Notes under the pieces: model-generated
What the model saw: the letters and a program-made list of their open reading frames with translations, nothing else
Databases searched by the model: none
Told to the model about the DNA's origin: nothing
Assembly (NCBI RefSeq): GCF_003951315.1
Contig: NZ_QLJH01000001.1
Location: 1 to 64,000 of the forward strand
From: Sphingomonas sp. S-NIH.Pt15_0812
GTDB lineage: Bacteria > Pseudomonadota > Alphaproteobacteria > Sphingomonadales > Sphingomonadaceae
Direction of reading: 5' to 3'
DNA: 64,000 bases
Shown: piece by piece, positions 29,344 to 40,100 of the stretch
Layout: each line of letters begins with the position of its first letter
Position numbering within the stretch: the first letter of the stretch is position 1
Program-made: the position numbers and the translations under genes

Positions 29344-29362
29344 CATTGATTGTATCTCAATG
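29344..29362. promoter_or_regulatory. Inverted repeat upstream of the MarR-type gene, possible operator
   Basis: CATTGA and TCAATG, perfect 6-base arms around 7 bases (TTGTATC), in an AT-rich island unlike its surroundings. Size and symmetry suit a MarR dimer. It is 92 bases before the regulator start and 12 bases after the HlyD-like stop. A second palindromic AT tract (ATTTTT-CGAC-AAAAAAT) is near 29290-29310. Confidence 0.35.
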
Positions 29363-29373
29363 GCTTACTGGGT

Positions 29374-30558
29374 TCATCGTTCGCGCATCGCTTCCCGCGC
29401 GCGGTTCAGCGGTTTGAGCAGATATTGCAGCACCGTCTTGGTGCCGGTGTGGACGTCGACCGTCGCGATCATGCCCGGCACGATCGGAAAACGCCGCCCC
29501 GCCTTGTTGACCAGGGCATCCGACCGGGTCCGTACGAACACGCGGTAATAATAGAGGTCGGGATTGACCTCGTCGCGGATCGTGTCGGGCGAGATGCTGC
29601 TCACCTCGCCCTCCAGCCCGCCGAAGATCGCATAGTCATAGGCGGTGACCTTGACGCTGGCGCGCTGGCCTGGCCGGATGAAGGCGATGTCGCGCGGTGC
29701 CATGCGCGCCTCGATCAGCAGCCGGTCGTCGAGCGGCACGATCTCCATCACCTTGCCGCCCGGCGCGATGACGCCGCCGACCGTCGACACCTCGATATTC
29801 TTGACCACGCCGCGCACCGGCGAGCGCAGGGTCAGCCGCTGCACCGTGTCGGACCGGCCGCGCACCACCGGGGCCAGGGCCTCCACCTCCTCGCTGACCT
29901 TGGCCAGGTCCTGCCGCGCCTCGACCAGATATTGCGAGCGGAGGTCGGATTTCTTCAGGTCCAGGTCGGCGCGCTGCCGCTTCAGCCGCAGCACCTCGAC
30001 CTGGCTCGCCGCGCCGACCTCGATCAGCGACTCGCCGATCCCTTCCTCGCGCCGGATCAGCGCCAGCGACTGGTCGATCAGCCCGGTCGAGGCGGCCAGG
30101 CTGGCGCGACGCGTCTCGAACAGCCGCTGCTGCTCGGCCTTGAGCGCGGGGAAGCCGTCCAGTTCGGCGGGGAAGCGCAGGGCGGTGCCGTTCACCTCCG
30201 CCTGCAACCGCGCTTGGCTGGCGAGCGCGGCGCGATATTTGGCGGCGCTTTCCTCCACGGTCGATCCGGCCTGGGTCGGGTCGAGCTGCGCCAGTACCTG
30301 GCCGGGCTTCACGATATCGTCCTGGCGCACCAGCATCCGCTTCAGGATGCCGCCCTCCAGCGATTGCAGCACCTGGTCGTGGGTGGTGGGCACGACGCGG
30401 CCCTGGCCGGTCGCCACCTCGTCCAGCGTCGCGGCCCAGGCCCAGAGCAGGGCGACGACGAACAGCGCCGCGACGATCCAGGTCATGCGGCGCGCGGCGA
30501 GCAGGCGCTGGCCGCTATCGTCGTCGAAGGACAGGGCGGCGGGAGACAGGCTGGTCAT
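29374..30558 (-). CDS. HlyD/LapC-like type I secretion membrane fusion protein
   Basis: A 394-residue periplasmic adaptor. One N-terminal helix (about 28-48) is followed by the lipoyl-like half GQGRVVPTTHDQVLQSLEGG, a coiled-coil hairpin (about 100-260, rich in Leu/Arg/Glu) and the returning lipoyl/beta-barrel part with LRSPVRGVVKNIEV (about 270). The C-terminal YYYRVFVRT and GMIATVDVHTG are HlyD family signatures. It joins the ABC exporter to the TolC-type channel. Overlaps the ABC gene by 4 bp (ATGA). Last gene of the exporter operon beside the giant adhesin. Confidence 0.9.
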   Translation of the reverse strand: MTSLSPAALSFDDDSGQRLLAARRMTWIVAALFVVALLWAWAATLDEVATGQGRVVPTTHDQVLQSLEGGILKRMLVRQDDIVKPGQVLAQLDPTQAGSTVEESAAKYRAALASQARLQAEVNGTALRFPAELDGFPALKAEQQRLFETRRASLAASTGLIDQSLALIRREEGIGESLIEVGAASQVEVLRLKRQRADLDLKKSDLRSQYLVEARQDLAKVSEEVEALAPVVRGRSDTVQRLTLRSPVRGVVKNIEVSTVGGVIAPGGKVMEIVPLDDRLLIEARMAPRDIAFIRPGQRASVKVTAYDYAIFGGLEGEVSSISPDTIRDEVNPDLYYYRVFVRTRSDALVNKAGRRFPIVPGMIATVDVHTGTKTVLQYLLKPLNRAREAMRER

Positions 30559-32705
30559 GCGGCGGTGCTCCGCGCGGCGGCCCGCATCGCGTCGAGCGCG
30601 GCGGCCTTGGGTTGGTCGAGCAGGATGCGGCCCTCGTCGATCACGATCACGCGATCGACCAGATCGAGCACGCGCATCCGGTGGGTGGCGATGACGAGCG
30701 TCCGGTCGCGGCGGGTGTCGCGCAGCGCGTCGATGAAGCGCCGCTCGGCCATCTCGTCCATCGCCGCGGTGGGTTCGTCGAGCAGCAGCACGCGCGGATC
30801 GCGCAGCAGCAGCCGGGCGAGCAGCAGCGCCTGCACCTGCCCGCCGGACAGGCCACGCCCGCCCTCCAGGATCCTGTAATCCAGTCCCTCGCGCAGCCGG
30901 CGCACGAACTCGGTCGCGCCGACCATCGCCAGCGTCTGGAGGATCGCCGCGTCGGTGGCGTGCGGCGCCCCCATGGTCAGGTTCTCGCGCAGCGTGCCGT
31001 GGAACAGCCGGCTGGTCTGGGTCAGCAGCGCCACGTCGCGGCGGATGTCGGCGGGATCGACCTGGTGGAGCGCCAGCCCGTCGATCAGCACCTCGCCCGA
31101 CTGGGGCGGCATCATGCCCGACAGCGCCTGGAGCAGCGTCGATTTGCCCGCGCCGTTGCGGCCCAGCAGCGCGATCCGCTCGCCCGGTGCGATCTCCAGT
31201 CGCGCGACCGACAGGGCAGGCGGGGCGGGCGGATCGGCATAGCCGAACGCTGCCCCTGTCAGCAGGAAGCCGCCACGCACCACCGGCAGGGGGATGCGAT
31301 GCTCCGCCTCCGGATGGTCGACGGGCAGCGCCATGATCTGGTTCAGGCTCTGCGCCGCGACCCTGGCATGTTGGTAGCGGCCGAGCAGGTGCGATACCTG
31401 GCCCATCGGCGCCATCATCCGGCTGGCCAGCATCGAGGTCGCGACCAGCGCGCCGGTGGTGATGTCGCCGGCGATGACCAGCGGCGCACCGACCAGGATG
31501 ACGCCGGCATAGACCAGGTTCTGCACGCTCTGCGCCCAGGTCGACAGGCTGGCGGTCAGCCCGCGCAGGCGCAACTGCGCCTCGCCCGCCACCGCGTTGC
31601 AATGGTTCCACTGGCGCTGGAAGCGCTCCTCGGCCTGCAGCGTCTTGATATCCTCGATACCCTGCACCGCCTCGACCAGCAGGGCGTTGCGCAGCGAGGT
31701 CTCGCGCATCGACTCGGTGGCGTGGGCGCGCAGGCGGCGCTGCGCCATCAGGCTGGGCGCCAGCAGCAGCACGACCGCGACCAGCGGCACCAGCGCCAGC
31801 ACCCCGCCGATCATGCAGAGCAAGGCGAGGAACAGCAGGAAGAAGGGCAGGTCCGCCACCGCCGCGACGGTGGTGGAGGTCAGCATGTCGCGCACCTGCT
31901 CCAGGTCGCGAAGCTGCGCGATGAAGGTGCCGGTGGAGGTCGGCCGCGCCCGGTTGCGGACGCGCAGCGCATGGCCGAACACCTGGTCCGACAGGCGCAG
32001 GTCGGTGCGCTTGCCCAGGATGTCCGTGATCGACACGCGCATCCGCCGCAGCAGGAAATCGAAGACCGTCGCCAGCAGCACGCCCAGGAACAGGATCGCC
32101 AGCGTCGGGATCGACTGCGCCGGGATCACCCGGTCATAGACCTGCATCGAGAAGAGCACGCCGGCCAGTCCCAGGGCGTTGGTGACGATCGAGGCGATCG
32201 CGACCGGGCCATAGCCGCGTGCATCCTGCAACAGCGTGCTGCGCAGCCAATGTTCGCGATAGGGGCGGATATAGGTGTCGACCCGCACGTCCTGCGCGGA
32301 GCGGGCGGGGCGGGGGACGACGATCCGCTCGGCGGCGGCGAGCAGTTCGGCGAGGGGTCGGGCGCTGGACAGGCCGCCCTCGCCCGCGATCGAAAAATGC
32401 GCGTCGCCCGTGCCGTCGATCGCGGTGACCAGCGCCAGCTCGCCGCCCGCGAGCGTGACGATCACCGGCAGCCGCCAGCTCGACAGCTTCGCCCCCTCAG
32501 GCGCGACGAAGCGGACCGACAGGCCGGCGGCGCGCGCCACCGTGGCGATGCGTGTCTCCTCGTCCGCCGTGTCGTGCCACAGGCCGGCGAGCCGGGCGCG
32601 CTGTTCGGGCAGGGGGATGCGATAGTGGCGCGCGACCTGCCCGAACAGGTCGATCCAGGCGTGCAGGCCGGCATGGCTGTCGTCGATGCGAAAGGGCGCG
32701 GTCAC
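30555..32705 (-). CDS. Type I secretion ABC exporter with degenerate C39-like domain (LapB-like)
   Basis: A 716-residue permease-ATPase. Residues about 1-135 form a C39-peptidase-like domain without the catalytic Cys, as in exporters of large uncleaved substrates. The transmembrane domain is about 155-450, and the ATPase about 480-710 with Walker A GRNGAGKST (about 513), signature GLSGGQ (about 617), Walker B RVLLLDEPTAAMD (about 643) and switch His in ATHRM. The GTG start overlaps the TolC-like stop as GTGA. The operon order TolC-ABC-HlyD next to an Ig-repeat adhesin indicates that its cargo is that adhesin. Confidence 0.92.
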   Translation of the reverse strand: MTAPFRIDDSHAGLHAWIDLFGQVARHYRIPLPEQRARLAGLWHDTADEETRIATVARAAGLSVRFVAPEGAKLSSWRLPVIVTLAGGELALVTAIDGTGDAHFSIAGEGGLSSARPLAELLAAAERIVVPRPARSAQDVRVDTYIRPYREHWLRSTLLQDARGYGPVAIASIVTNALGLAGVLFSMQVYDRVIPAQSIPTLAILFLGVLLATVFDFLLRRMRVSITDILGKRTDLRLSDQVFGHALRVRNRARPTSTGTFIAQLRDLEQVRDMLTSTTVAAVADLPFFLLFLALLCMIGGVLALVPLVAVVLLLAPSLMAQRRLRAHATESMRETSLRNALLVEAVQGIEDIKTLQAEERFQRQWNHCNAVAGEAQLRLRGLTASLSTWAQSVQNLVYAGVILVGAPLVIAGDITTGALVATSMLASRMMAPMGQVSHLLGRYQHARVAAQSLNQIMALPVDHPEAEHRIPLPVVRGGFLLTGAAFGYADPPAPPALSVARLEIAPGERIALLGRNGAGKSTLLQALSGMMPPQSGEVLIDGLALHQVDPADIRRDVALLTQTSRLFHGTLRENLTMGAPHATDAAILQTLAMVGATEFVRRLREGLDYRILEGGRGLSGGQVQALLLARLLLRDPRVLLLDEPTAAMDEMAERRFIDALRDTRRDRTLVIATHRMRVLDLVDRVIVIDEGRILLDQPKAAALDAMRAAARSTAA

Positions 32706-34000
32706 AGCGTCACTCCCCGAAAGCGGGTGCCGGTCAGCGCGAAGGCATCGCGCGAGCGGCCGGAATAATAGAGGCAGTCGAGTTGCAGCCGGCGCAGGTC
32801 GTGCATCGTATTGACCGAGTCGAAGCGCGCCTGCTGCAATTCCTGTTCGGCGTTGAGCAGGTCGACCAGGGTGCGCGTGCCCATGTCGAGATATTGCAGG
32901 CGATAGAGCTTGCCCGTCTCCACCATGTCGCCCTGGCGCGCGGCCAGCGTGTCGAGCAGCGCGGACAGGCTGACGATCTGCTGCTGTGCTTCGGCGAGTC
33001 GCTGGCCCGTCTCCAGCCGCGCCTGCCGCGCGCCGGCCTCGGCCGCGCTGACGGCGGCGCTGGCCCCGCGCACGCGGGCGCGCACCGCATTGCCGCCGAA
33101 CACGTCGCTGGTGACGGTCAGGCCAAAGCTATAGGCGCTGCGGTTGGACAGCGGGCCGGTCACGTCCGTCGCCGCGTCGCCGGCCAGCGCGACCGTGGGC
33201 ATGCGACCGGCGCGGTTGCGACGCAGGTCGGCATCCGCCTGGGACTTCTCCGCGTCGGCGCGCATCACGGCGGGCACCCCGTCCCAGTCGATCGCGGTCT
33301 CGTCGCAGCTGCGCGACAGCCAGTCGGGCATGTCGGTATCGATCGCGGCGGGCGGCGCGTCGCGGCCGAGCAGGAAGGCGAGGTTGCTGGCCCAGCGGCG
33401 CTCCTCGGCATCGATGCGGGCCAGTGCCGCCTCCGCCGCCGCGACCCGCGACTGCGCCTGGAGCGCATCGGACCGGGTCGTCGCCCCCTTGGCGAAGCGG
33501 TTGCCGACCAGCGCGCTGATCGCGCGGATGCGCTCCAGCTGTTCGCTGGCGACCGTGCGCAGCGCGACGTTGCGTTGCAGCTCGACCACCGCATAGCCGG
33601 TGTCGCGGATCAGCCCGTCCACCGCCAGCAGCAGGTCGGCGCGGCCGATCCGCGTGCCGGCGCGCGCCGCGTCGACCGCGCTCGACACCTTGCCGAAATC
33701 GAACAGCATCTGCGACGCCGAGACTTGCGGGCGCGGGCGCCAGCTCGACCCCAGCCGGTTGTCATAGCCGCTGCCGACCCCGGCGCTGATCCGGGGCAGA
33801 TAGCCGGCGCGCGCGACCTCCACCTCCGCATCGCGCGCATCGATCGTCGCGGCGGCCTGGGCGATGCCTGGATGCCAGGCCAGCATCTCGCGCATCGCGC
33901 CGGGCAACGTCACCGGCTCGGTCGTCGCGGCGGCCTGCCCGATCGACGCCAGGGACAGGATCGCGGCTGCCGTACCAGCCCATCGCTGCCATCGAAACAT
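32702..34000 (-). CDS. TolC-family outer-membrane channel (LapE-like)
   Basis: A 432-residue outer membrane efflux protein with a signal peptide (WAGTAAAILSLASIGQAAA). Two TolC repeats are visible: the first has LAWHPGIAQAAATIDARDAEVEVARAGYLP and PQVSASQMLFDFGKV; the second has YSFGLTVTSDVFGGNAVRAR and the C-terminal LYRLQYLDMGTRTLVDLLNAE. First gene of the exporter operon, separated from the adhesin gene by 198 bases containing a strong hairpin, so it is probably a transcription unit of its own. Confidence 0.92.
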   Translation of the reverse strand: MFRWQRWAGTAAAILSLASIGQAAATTEPVTLPGAMREMLAWHPGIAQAAATIDARDAEVEVARAGYLPRISAGVGSGYDNRLGSSWRPRPQVSASQMLFDFGKVSSAVDAARAGTRIGRADLLLAVDGLIRDTGYAVVELQRNVALRTVASEQLERIRAISALVGNRFAKGATTRSDALQAQSRVAAAEAALARIDAEERRWASNLAFLLGRDAPPAAIDTDMPDWLSRSCDETAIDWDGVPAVMRADAEKSQADADLRRNRAGRMPTVALAGDAATDVTGPLSNRSAYSFGLTVTSDVFGGNAVRARVRGASAAVSAAEAGARQARLETGQRLAEAQQQIVSLSALLDTLAARQGDMVETGKLYRLQYLDMGTRTLVDLLNAEQELQQARFDSVNTMHDLRRLQLDCLYYSGRSRDAFALTGTRFRGVTL

Positions 34001-34146
34001 GTCGTCCGAAATCCTTTTCCGTGGTGGGCACGGGATCGCAGAACATGCTTAAAATCCGAGAAAGAATTGCCTTAAACCATAGGGTTGCGGCCGGTTATCG
34101 GCTCCGTTTGCGGAGCGATCGGTCAGGGGTGATGCCATGTTCCATC

Positions 34147-34176
34147 CACCACCCCGGCCCGCGCCGGGGTGGTGGG
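34147..34176 (-). terminator. Strong hairpin between adhesin and exporter operon
   Basis: Perfect 13 bp arms CCACCACCCCGGC and GCCGGGGTGGTGG with a four-base loop (CCGC), 22 bases past the adhesin stop. No T-run follows in the minus direction, so termination may be Rho-aided, or the hairpin may protect the 3' end of the adhesin mRNA. Confidence 0.5.
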
Positions 34177-34198
34177 GAGGGACACGCGGCCGGCATCC

Positions 34199-37100
34199 TC
34201 ACACGCTGTGCAGCATCGTCAGCCGCTCATCCTCATGCGTCATCGACACCGCCAGATAGGCGAGCGGATCGTCGACCGGCGTCGTCGCCGCCGGGTCGCT
34301 CGTCACCACCGCCGCGACCGTCGCGCCGGACGCATCATGGCCGGTCGTGTCGATCGATCCATGCGCATCCAGATAGTGGCCCAGCACCTCCTCGACGCTG
34401 CCCTGGTCCGCCATAGTGTCGAAGGCGAGCGTCGCCTGCGCCAGATGATGGTCGGTCGTGGCGGCGTCGGTGGTGGCGGGAGCATCGGTGCCATGGGTCG
34501 CCGTCAGCGACAGCGACACGACATCCTGTTCCGGGGCCAGCACCATGAAGGCGGTGGCGGCCGCGGGCAGCACCGGGGCCGCGCCATTGTTGATGTCGAC
34601 CGCCACGTCGAGCCGCGCCGTCGACACCTGTCCGTCGGGCTGGACCAGCTGGTAGCTGAAGCTGTCGACCGGATCGACCGCCGCATAGCCCAGCGTCGCG
34701 CTCAGCTGGTAGCTATAATGGCCGGTCTCGTCGATCGTCAGCGTGCCATGCGCGCCGGCGATGGTCAGCGGCGTCTCGCCCACCTCGACATAGGTGCCGC
34801 CCGACAGGATCTTCACGCCCGGGAAGCTGCTGCCCGGCACGTCGTTGCCGAGCAGCTCGCCCTGCACCGTCGTGGCGCCGGTCAGGACATAGCGGTCGAG
34901 ATGCGTCACCGTCTCCGCGACATAGACACTGGTGCCATAGCCGACACCCAGCGAGTTCGGGCTGGTGACGGTGTAGGTGTAGGTGCCGGACGCCAGCCCG
35001 TTCATCGTCAGCGTCACGCCGCTGCCGAGCAGCCCGGTAAGGGCCACGCCCTGCGCCCGGCCGACCTCGACGCCGGCCGCGTTGGTGACGCTGATCGTGT
35101 AGCTTGGCAGCAGGCTCAACCCGGGCGCCACCACCGCCGACAGGGTGACGGTGGCGGTGGCGTTCGGCTCGACCGTGAAGCTGTCGACGACGCGGCCGGT
35201 CTGGGTGCCCAGCACCGCGCCCGGTGTAGCGAAGCTGGAGTCGATCGCGGCCGGGATGGTGGTGACCAGATTGGTGAAGCTCGCCGTCGCCACCGCGCTG
35301 TCGTTGATCGCCAGCGGCGCGCCGAACACATCCGGACTGCCGATCCGGACCGACAGCGTCGCGCTTTCCGTTTCGCCGTCGCTGGCGTCCAGCAGCGTGT
35401 AGGTGAAGCGGTCGGTCTGGCCGATCGCCCCGGCGCTCGCATTGGGCGTATAGATGTAGCTGCCGTCCGGGTCGATCACCAGCCGGCCCCATTGCCCGAC
35501 CACCACGGTATCGTCGCCGCTGACCAGGGTCGTCGTGCCGCCGACGGTGACGCTACGCACGGCGGTCTGCGAGCTGACCCGATCGAGCGCCCCGTCCGGG
35601 CTCGCATCGGCGATGACGTTGCCGCTGGTCGGGGCGGGCACCGCCGCCGCGACATCGGTGAAGTCGCGGTCGGCGCCGGTGATCGACAGGCCGCCGAGCA
35701 GCCCGACGCCGAGCGTGTTGTCGAAGGTGACGAAGGCGCGGTAGGTGCCCGGTCCCAGGTCGTTCACCCCGCCGACCAGGTTGCCGTTCAGCAGCCCCAG
35801 TTCGAGCAGCGAGTTGTTGCCCGACCCGCCGGGCAGCGCGACCCAGTTGGTGCCGTCGAACCGCTGCACCACCACCGAGTAGCCGCTGGCGACCCCCAGG
35901 TTGAGCGTGGCGTCATAGGTGAAGCTGGCATCCAGCCGATGCCCCGCCTGCACGGTGAATTGGACATTGGGGATGGCCAGCACCTGCGCATTGACGTTGA
36001 CCAGGCCCAGCGACACCAGCGCGGTATAGCTGGCGCTGCCCAGCGCACGCTGCGTCTCCACCGGCCGCAGGTCGATGGCGGCCGTCGCGCTGTTGTCGAA
36101 GGCGGAGATGTCGAACGGCGCGGTGATCGCCACGGCGGGCGAGCCGTTGCCGGCCGCATCGTGCTGGCTGACGCTCAGCGCCTCGCCCGATACCTGCGCG
36201 CTGGACAGCGCGATCGAATAGCCGCCGCCCGCGCCGACCAGCCCGCTGCCGATCACCGTGCCGCCGGTATTGCGCACCTCGACGGTCGCGCCCGGCTCGC
36301 CGCTGCCCGCGACCACGGTGCCGGCCGGGTTGATCGTCGCGTCGGGCGCGGCCGGCGGCGTGATGTCGGGCGCGGTGACTCGGATGCCGGGCGAGGCATT
36401 GCCCGCCGCATCGCTCTGCACGACGCCCAGCGACTGCCCGTTCGCCTGGGGCGTGGTGAGCGTCGCGGTGTAGAGGCCGTCGCCGCCGACCGTGGCAATA
36501 CCGATCACCGCGCCGGCGGGATCGGTGATCCGCACGGTCGCGCCGGCCTCGCCACTGCCGGTGACGCTCGTACCGGTGCCGTCGACCGTGGCGGTCGGGG
36601 CAATCGGCGCGATCAGGTCGGGCGCCCGCACCGGCACGGGGAGGGAGACATTGCCCGCCGCATCGCCCTGGGTGACTTGCAGGAGCTGCCCATTGGCCTG
36701 CGCGGTGGTGAGCAGCGCCGTATAGCTGCCGTTCGACGCCACCGTCGCGGTGCCGATCACCGCCCCCCCCGGATCGCGCACGGTGACGGACGCACCCGCC
36801 TCGCCGGTGCCGGAGACGAGCGTGCCGCTGCCATTGACCACCGCGTTCAGGCCGATCGGCGCGGTGATGTCCGGCGCGACCGCCTGGGTGGCGGGCGAGA
36901 TGTTGCCGGCGGCATCCGCCTGGGTCAGCGTCAGCAGCTGGCCATTGGCCTGGGGGATGCCCAGCGTCGCGACGAAGCGGCCATCCCCGCCCACGGTGGC
37001 GGTGCCGAGCGTCAGCCCGCCGGCGCCGGCGATGGTGACGATCGCGCCCGGCTCGCCGGTGCCGATCAGCTGCGTGCCGTCGCCCGACACCTGGCCCAGC

Positions 37101-40100
37101 GGCGCGGTGGGTGCGGTGAAGTCGGGCGCGGCGGTGGTGACGACCGGCGAGGCATTGCCCGCCGAATCCGCCTGGCCGACCTGCAACCGCTCGCCATTGC
37201 CCTGCGGCGTGGCGAGCGTCACGACGAAGCGGCCGTCGCTCCCCACCGTTGCCGTGCCCAGCAGCGCGCCCACCGGGTCGCGCACCGTCACGGTCGCCCC
37301 CGCCTCGCCGGTCCCCGCCACCAGCGTACCGCTGGCATCGACCGTGGCGAGCGGGGCGGCGGGCGGCGTGCTGTCCGGCGCGACGATGCCGGTCGTCGGA
37401 GACGCATTGCCCGCGGCGTCGCTCTGGCTGAGGACCAGCGGCTGGCCATTGCGTTGCGCGGTGTCGAGCTCCGCCGTGAAGCCGCCATCGGCCGCGACCA
37501 GCGCGGTGCCCAGCGTCGCGCCACTCGCGTCGCGCACCGTCACCGTCGCGCCGGCCTCACCAGTGCCGGTGACGCTCAGGCCATCGGTCGCGACGATGCC
37601 GAGCGGCGCGGGCGGTGCGGTGATGTCCGGCGCGGTGACGGTCGCGGGCAGCGACGGGTTGTTGGCCCCATCGACCTGGACGACGGAGAGGGACTCGCCG
37701 TCACGCTGCGGGGTCGTCAGGACAACGCTATAGCCGCCCCCCGCCTGCACGGTCGCGGTGCCGAGCAGATTGCCGGCCGCGTCGCGCACGGTGACGGTCG
37801 CGCCCGCCTCGCCCGTGCCGGTCACCACCAGGCCGGCGGCATCGATCGTGGCGGTCGGGGCCAGCGGACCGGTCAGGTCCGGCGCGGTCGCGGCGGCGGG
37901 CGGCGATACATCGCCGTCCGAATCCGCCTGGACGACGCGCAGCGTCTCGCCATTCACTTGGGGACTGCCGAGCACTGCGGCGTAGTTGCCGAACGGATCG
38001 ACGGTGGCGGTGCCGATCGCGGCGCCGCCCGGGCCATAGACGGTGACCGTCGCGCCGGCCTGGCCGGTGCCGAACACCACCAGCCCGTCCACCGTCACGG
38101 CCGCGGTCGGCGCGGGCGGCGAGTCGTTGGGCACCGGATCGGGCGCGACCGCGAGGCTGGCGGGCGAGATATTGCCGGCGGCATCGGCCTGGGTCAGCGT
38201 CAGCACCTGGCCATTGGTCTGCAGGGTGACGAGCGTGACCAGGAAGCGGCCATCGGCCGCGACGACGTCGCTGCCCAGCACGCGCCCGACCGGATCGGTC
38301 ACGGTGACGGTCGCGCCGACCTCCCCCGTGCCGGCGACGCTGCCGCCGGTGAGGGCGACGGTGCCGACCGGGGCCGGCGGCGGCGTCAGGTCGGGCGCAA
38401 TCAGCGGCGTCGGGGTGGAGGCATTGCCCGTGGGATCGGCCTGGATCACGCTGAGCGACTGCCGGTCGATCTGCGGCGTCGCCAGCGCGATCGCATAGCC
38501 GCCGTTCGCATCGACCAGACCGCTGCCCAGCGGATTGCCCAGCGCGTCGCGCACCGTCACCGTCGCGCCGGGCTCGCCGGTGCCGGTCACGACCGCACCG
38601 GTCGCGTCCAGCGTCGCGGCCGGTGCGGCGGGCGCGGTGATATCGGGCGCGGCCTGGGTCGCGGGCAGCGAGATATTGCCGGCCGCATCTGCCTGCGTCG
38701 CGCTGACCAGGCCGCCATTGGCCTGGGGCGGGGTCAGCGTCGCCGTATAGGCGCCATTGGCGTCCACCACCGCGCGGCCGATCTCGGTGCCGGTCGCGTC
38801 GCGCAGGATGACGGTCGCGCCGATCTCGCCCGTGCCGCTCGCCTCGGTGCCGATGGCGTTCAGGCCGAGCCCCGGCGCGGCGGGGGCGGTGAGATCGGGA
38901 GCGAGCGCCGGGGTCGGGCCGGAGGCGTTGCCGGCGGCATCGGCCTGGGTCACCTGCACCGTTTCGCCATTGGTCTGCGGCACGGTCAGCACCACCGCAT
39001 AGGCGCCGTTCGCGGCGGCGACGGCGGTGCCGATCGGGGCACCCAGGGAATCGCGCACGGTGACGGTCGCGCCCGCCTCCGCCACGCCGCCGACGATCGT
39101 GCCATTGACGTTGACGGCGGCGGTCAGGCCGGTCGGCGCGCTGGTATCGGCGGCGAGGAGCGGCGTCGCGGGGGAGAGGTTGCCGGCGGCATCCGCCTGG
39201 GTCACGCCCAGCGTCTCGCCATTGGTCTGAGGCGGGACGAGCGGGGCGACATAGCGGCCGTCCGCGCCGACCACGGCGCTGCCCAGGGGGCTGCCGTCGC
39301 TGGCGCGGACCACCACCAGCGCGCCGACCTCGCCGGTGCCGCTGACGCTCGCGCCGTCCGCCGCCAGCGCCGCGTCGGGGGCGGCGGGCGCGGTCAGGTC
39401 GGGCGCGATCGGGGCGGCGGGGCGGGAGATATTGCCGGCCGCATCGGCCTGGGTCACCTGCAACACCTGGCCGTCGACCTGCGCCGGATTGAGCGGCGCG
39501 ACATAGAGGCCGTCCGCGCCGACCAGCGCGGTGCCGATCGGCGTGCCGTCGGGCGCGCGGACGGTGACGGTCGCGCCCGCCTCGCCGCGTCCGGTCACCA
39601 GGGCACCGTCCGCGCTGACCGTGGCGACCAGTCCCAGGGGCGCGCTGATGTCGGTGGCGACGGCCTGTACGGTGGGCGAGACATTGCCGGCGGCATCCGC
39701 CTGGTCGAAGCGGATCGTCTGGCCGTTGGTCTGCGCGCTTGCCAGCGACACGACGAAGCCGCCATCCGCCGCCACCGGTGCGCTGCCGAGCACGGTGCCG
39801 TCGGCGGCGCGCACCGTGACGGTCGCGTCGGGCTCGCCGATGCCGGTCAGGATCGCGCCGTCCGCCGACAGCGTGCCGGTGGGGGCGGCGGGCGGCGTCG
39901 TGTCGGGTGCCGTGACCGCGACCGGCGCGGCGACATTGCCGGCGGCATCGGCCTGGGTCACCTGCACCGTCTCGCCATTGGTCTGGGCGGGCGACAGCGG
40001 CGCGACATAACGTCCGTCCGCGCCGACGATGGCGGTGCCGATCAGTGTGCCCGCCGGATCGCGCACGCTGATGCTCGCGCCCGCCTCGCCCGCGCCGCTG

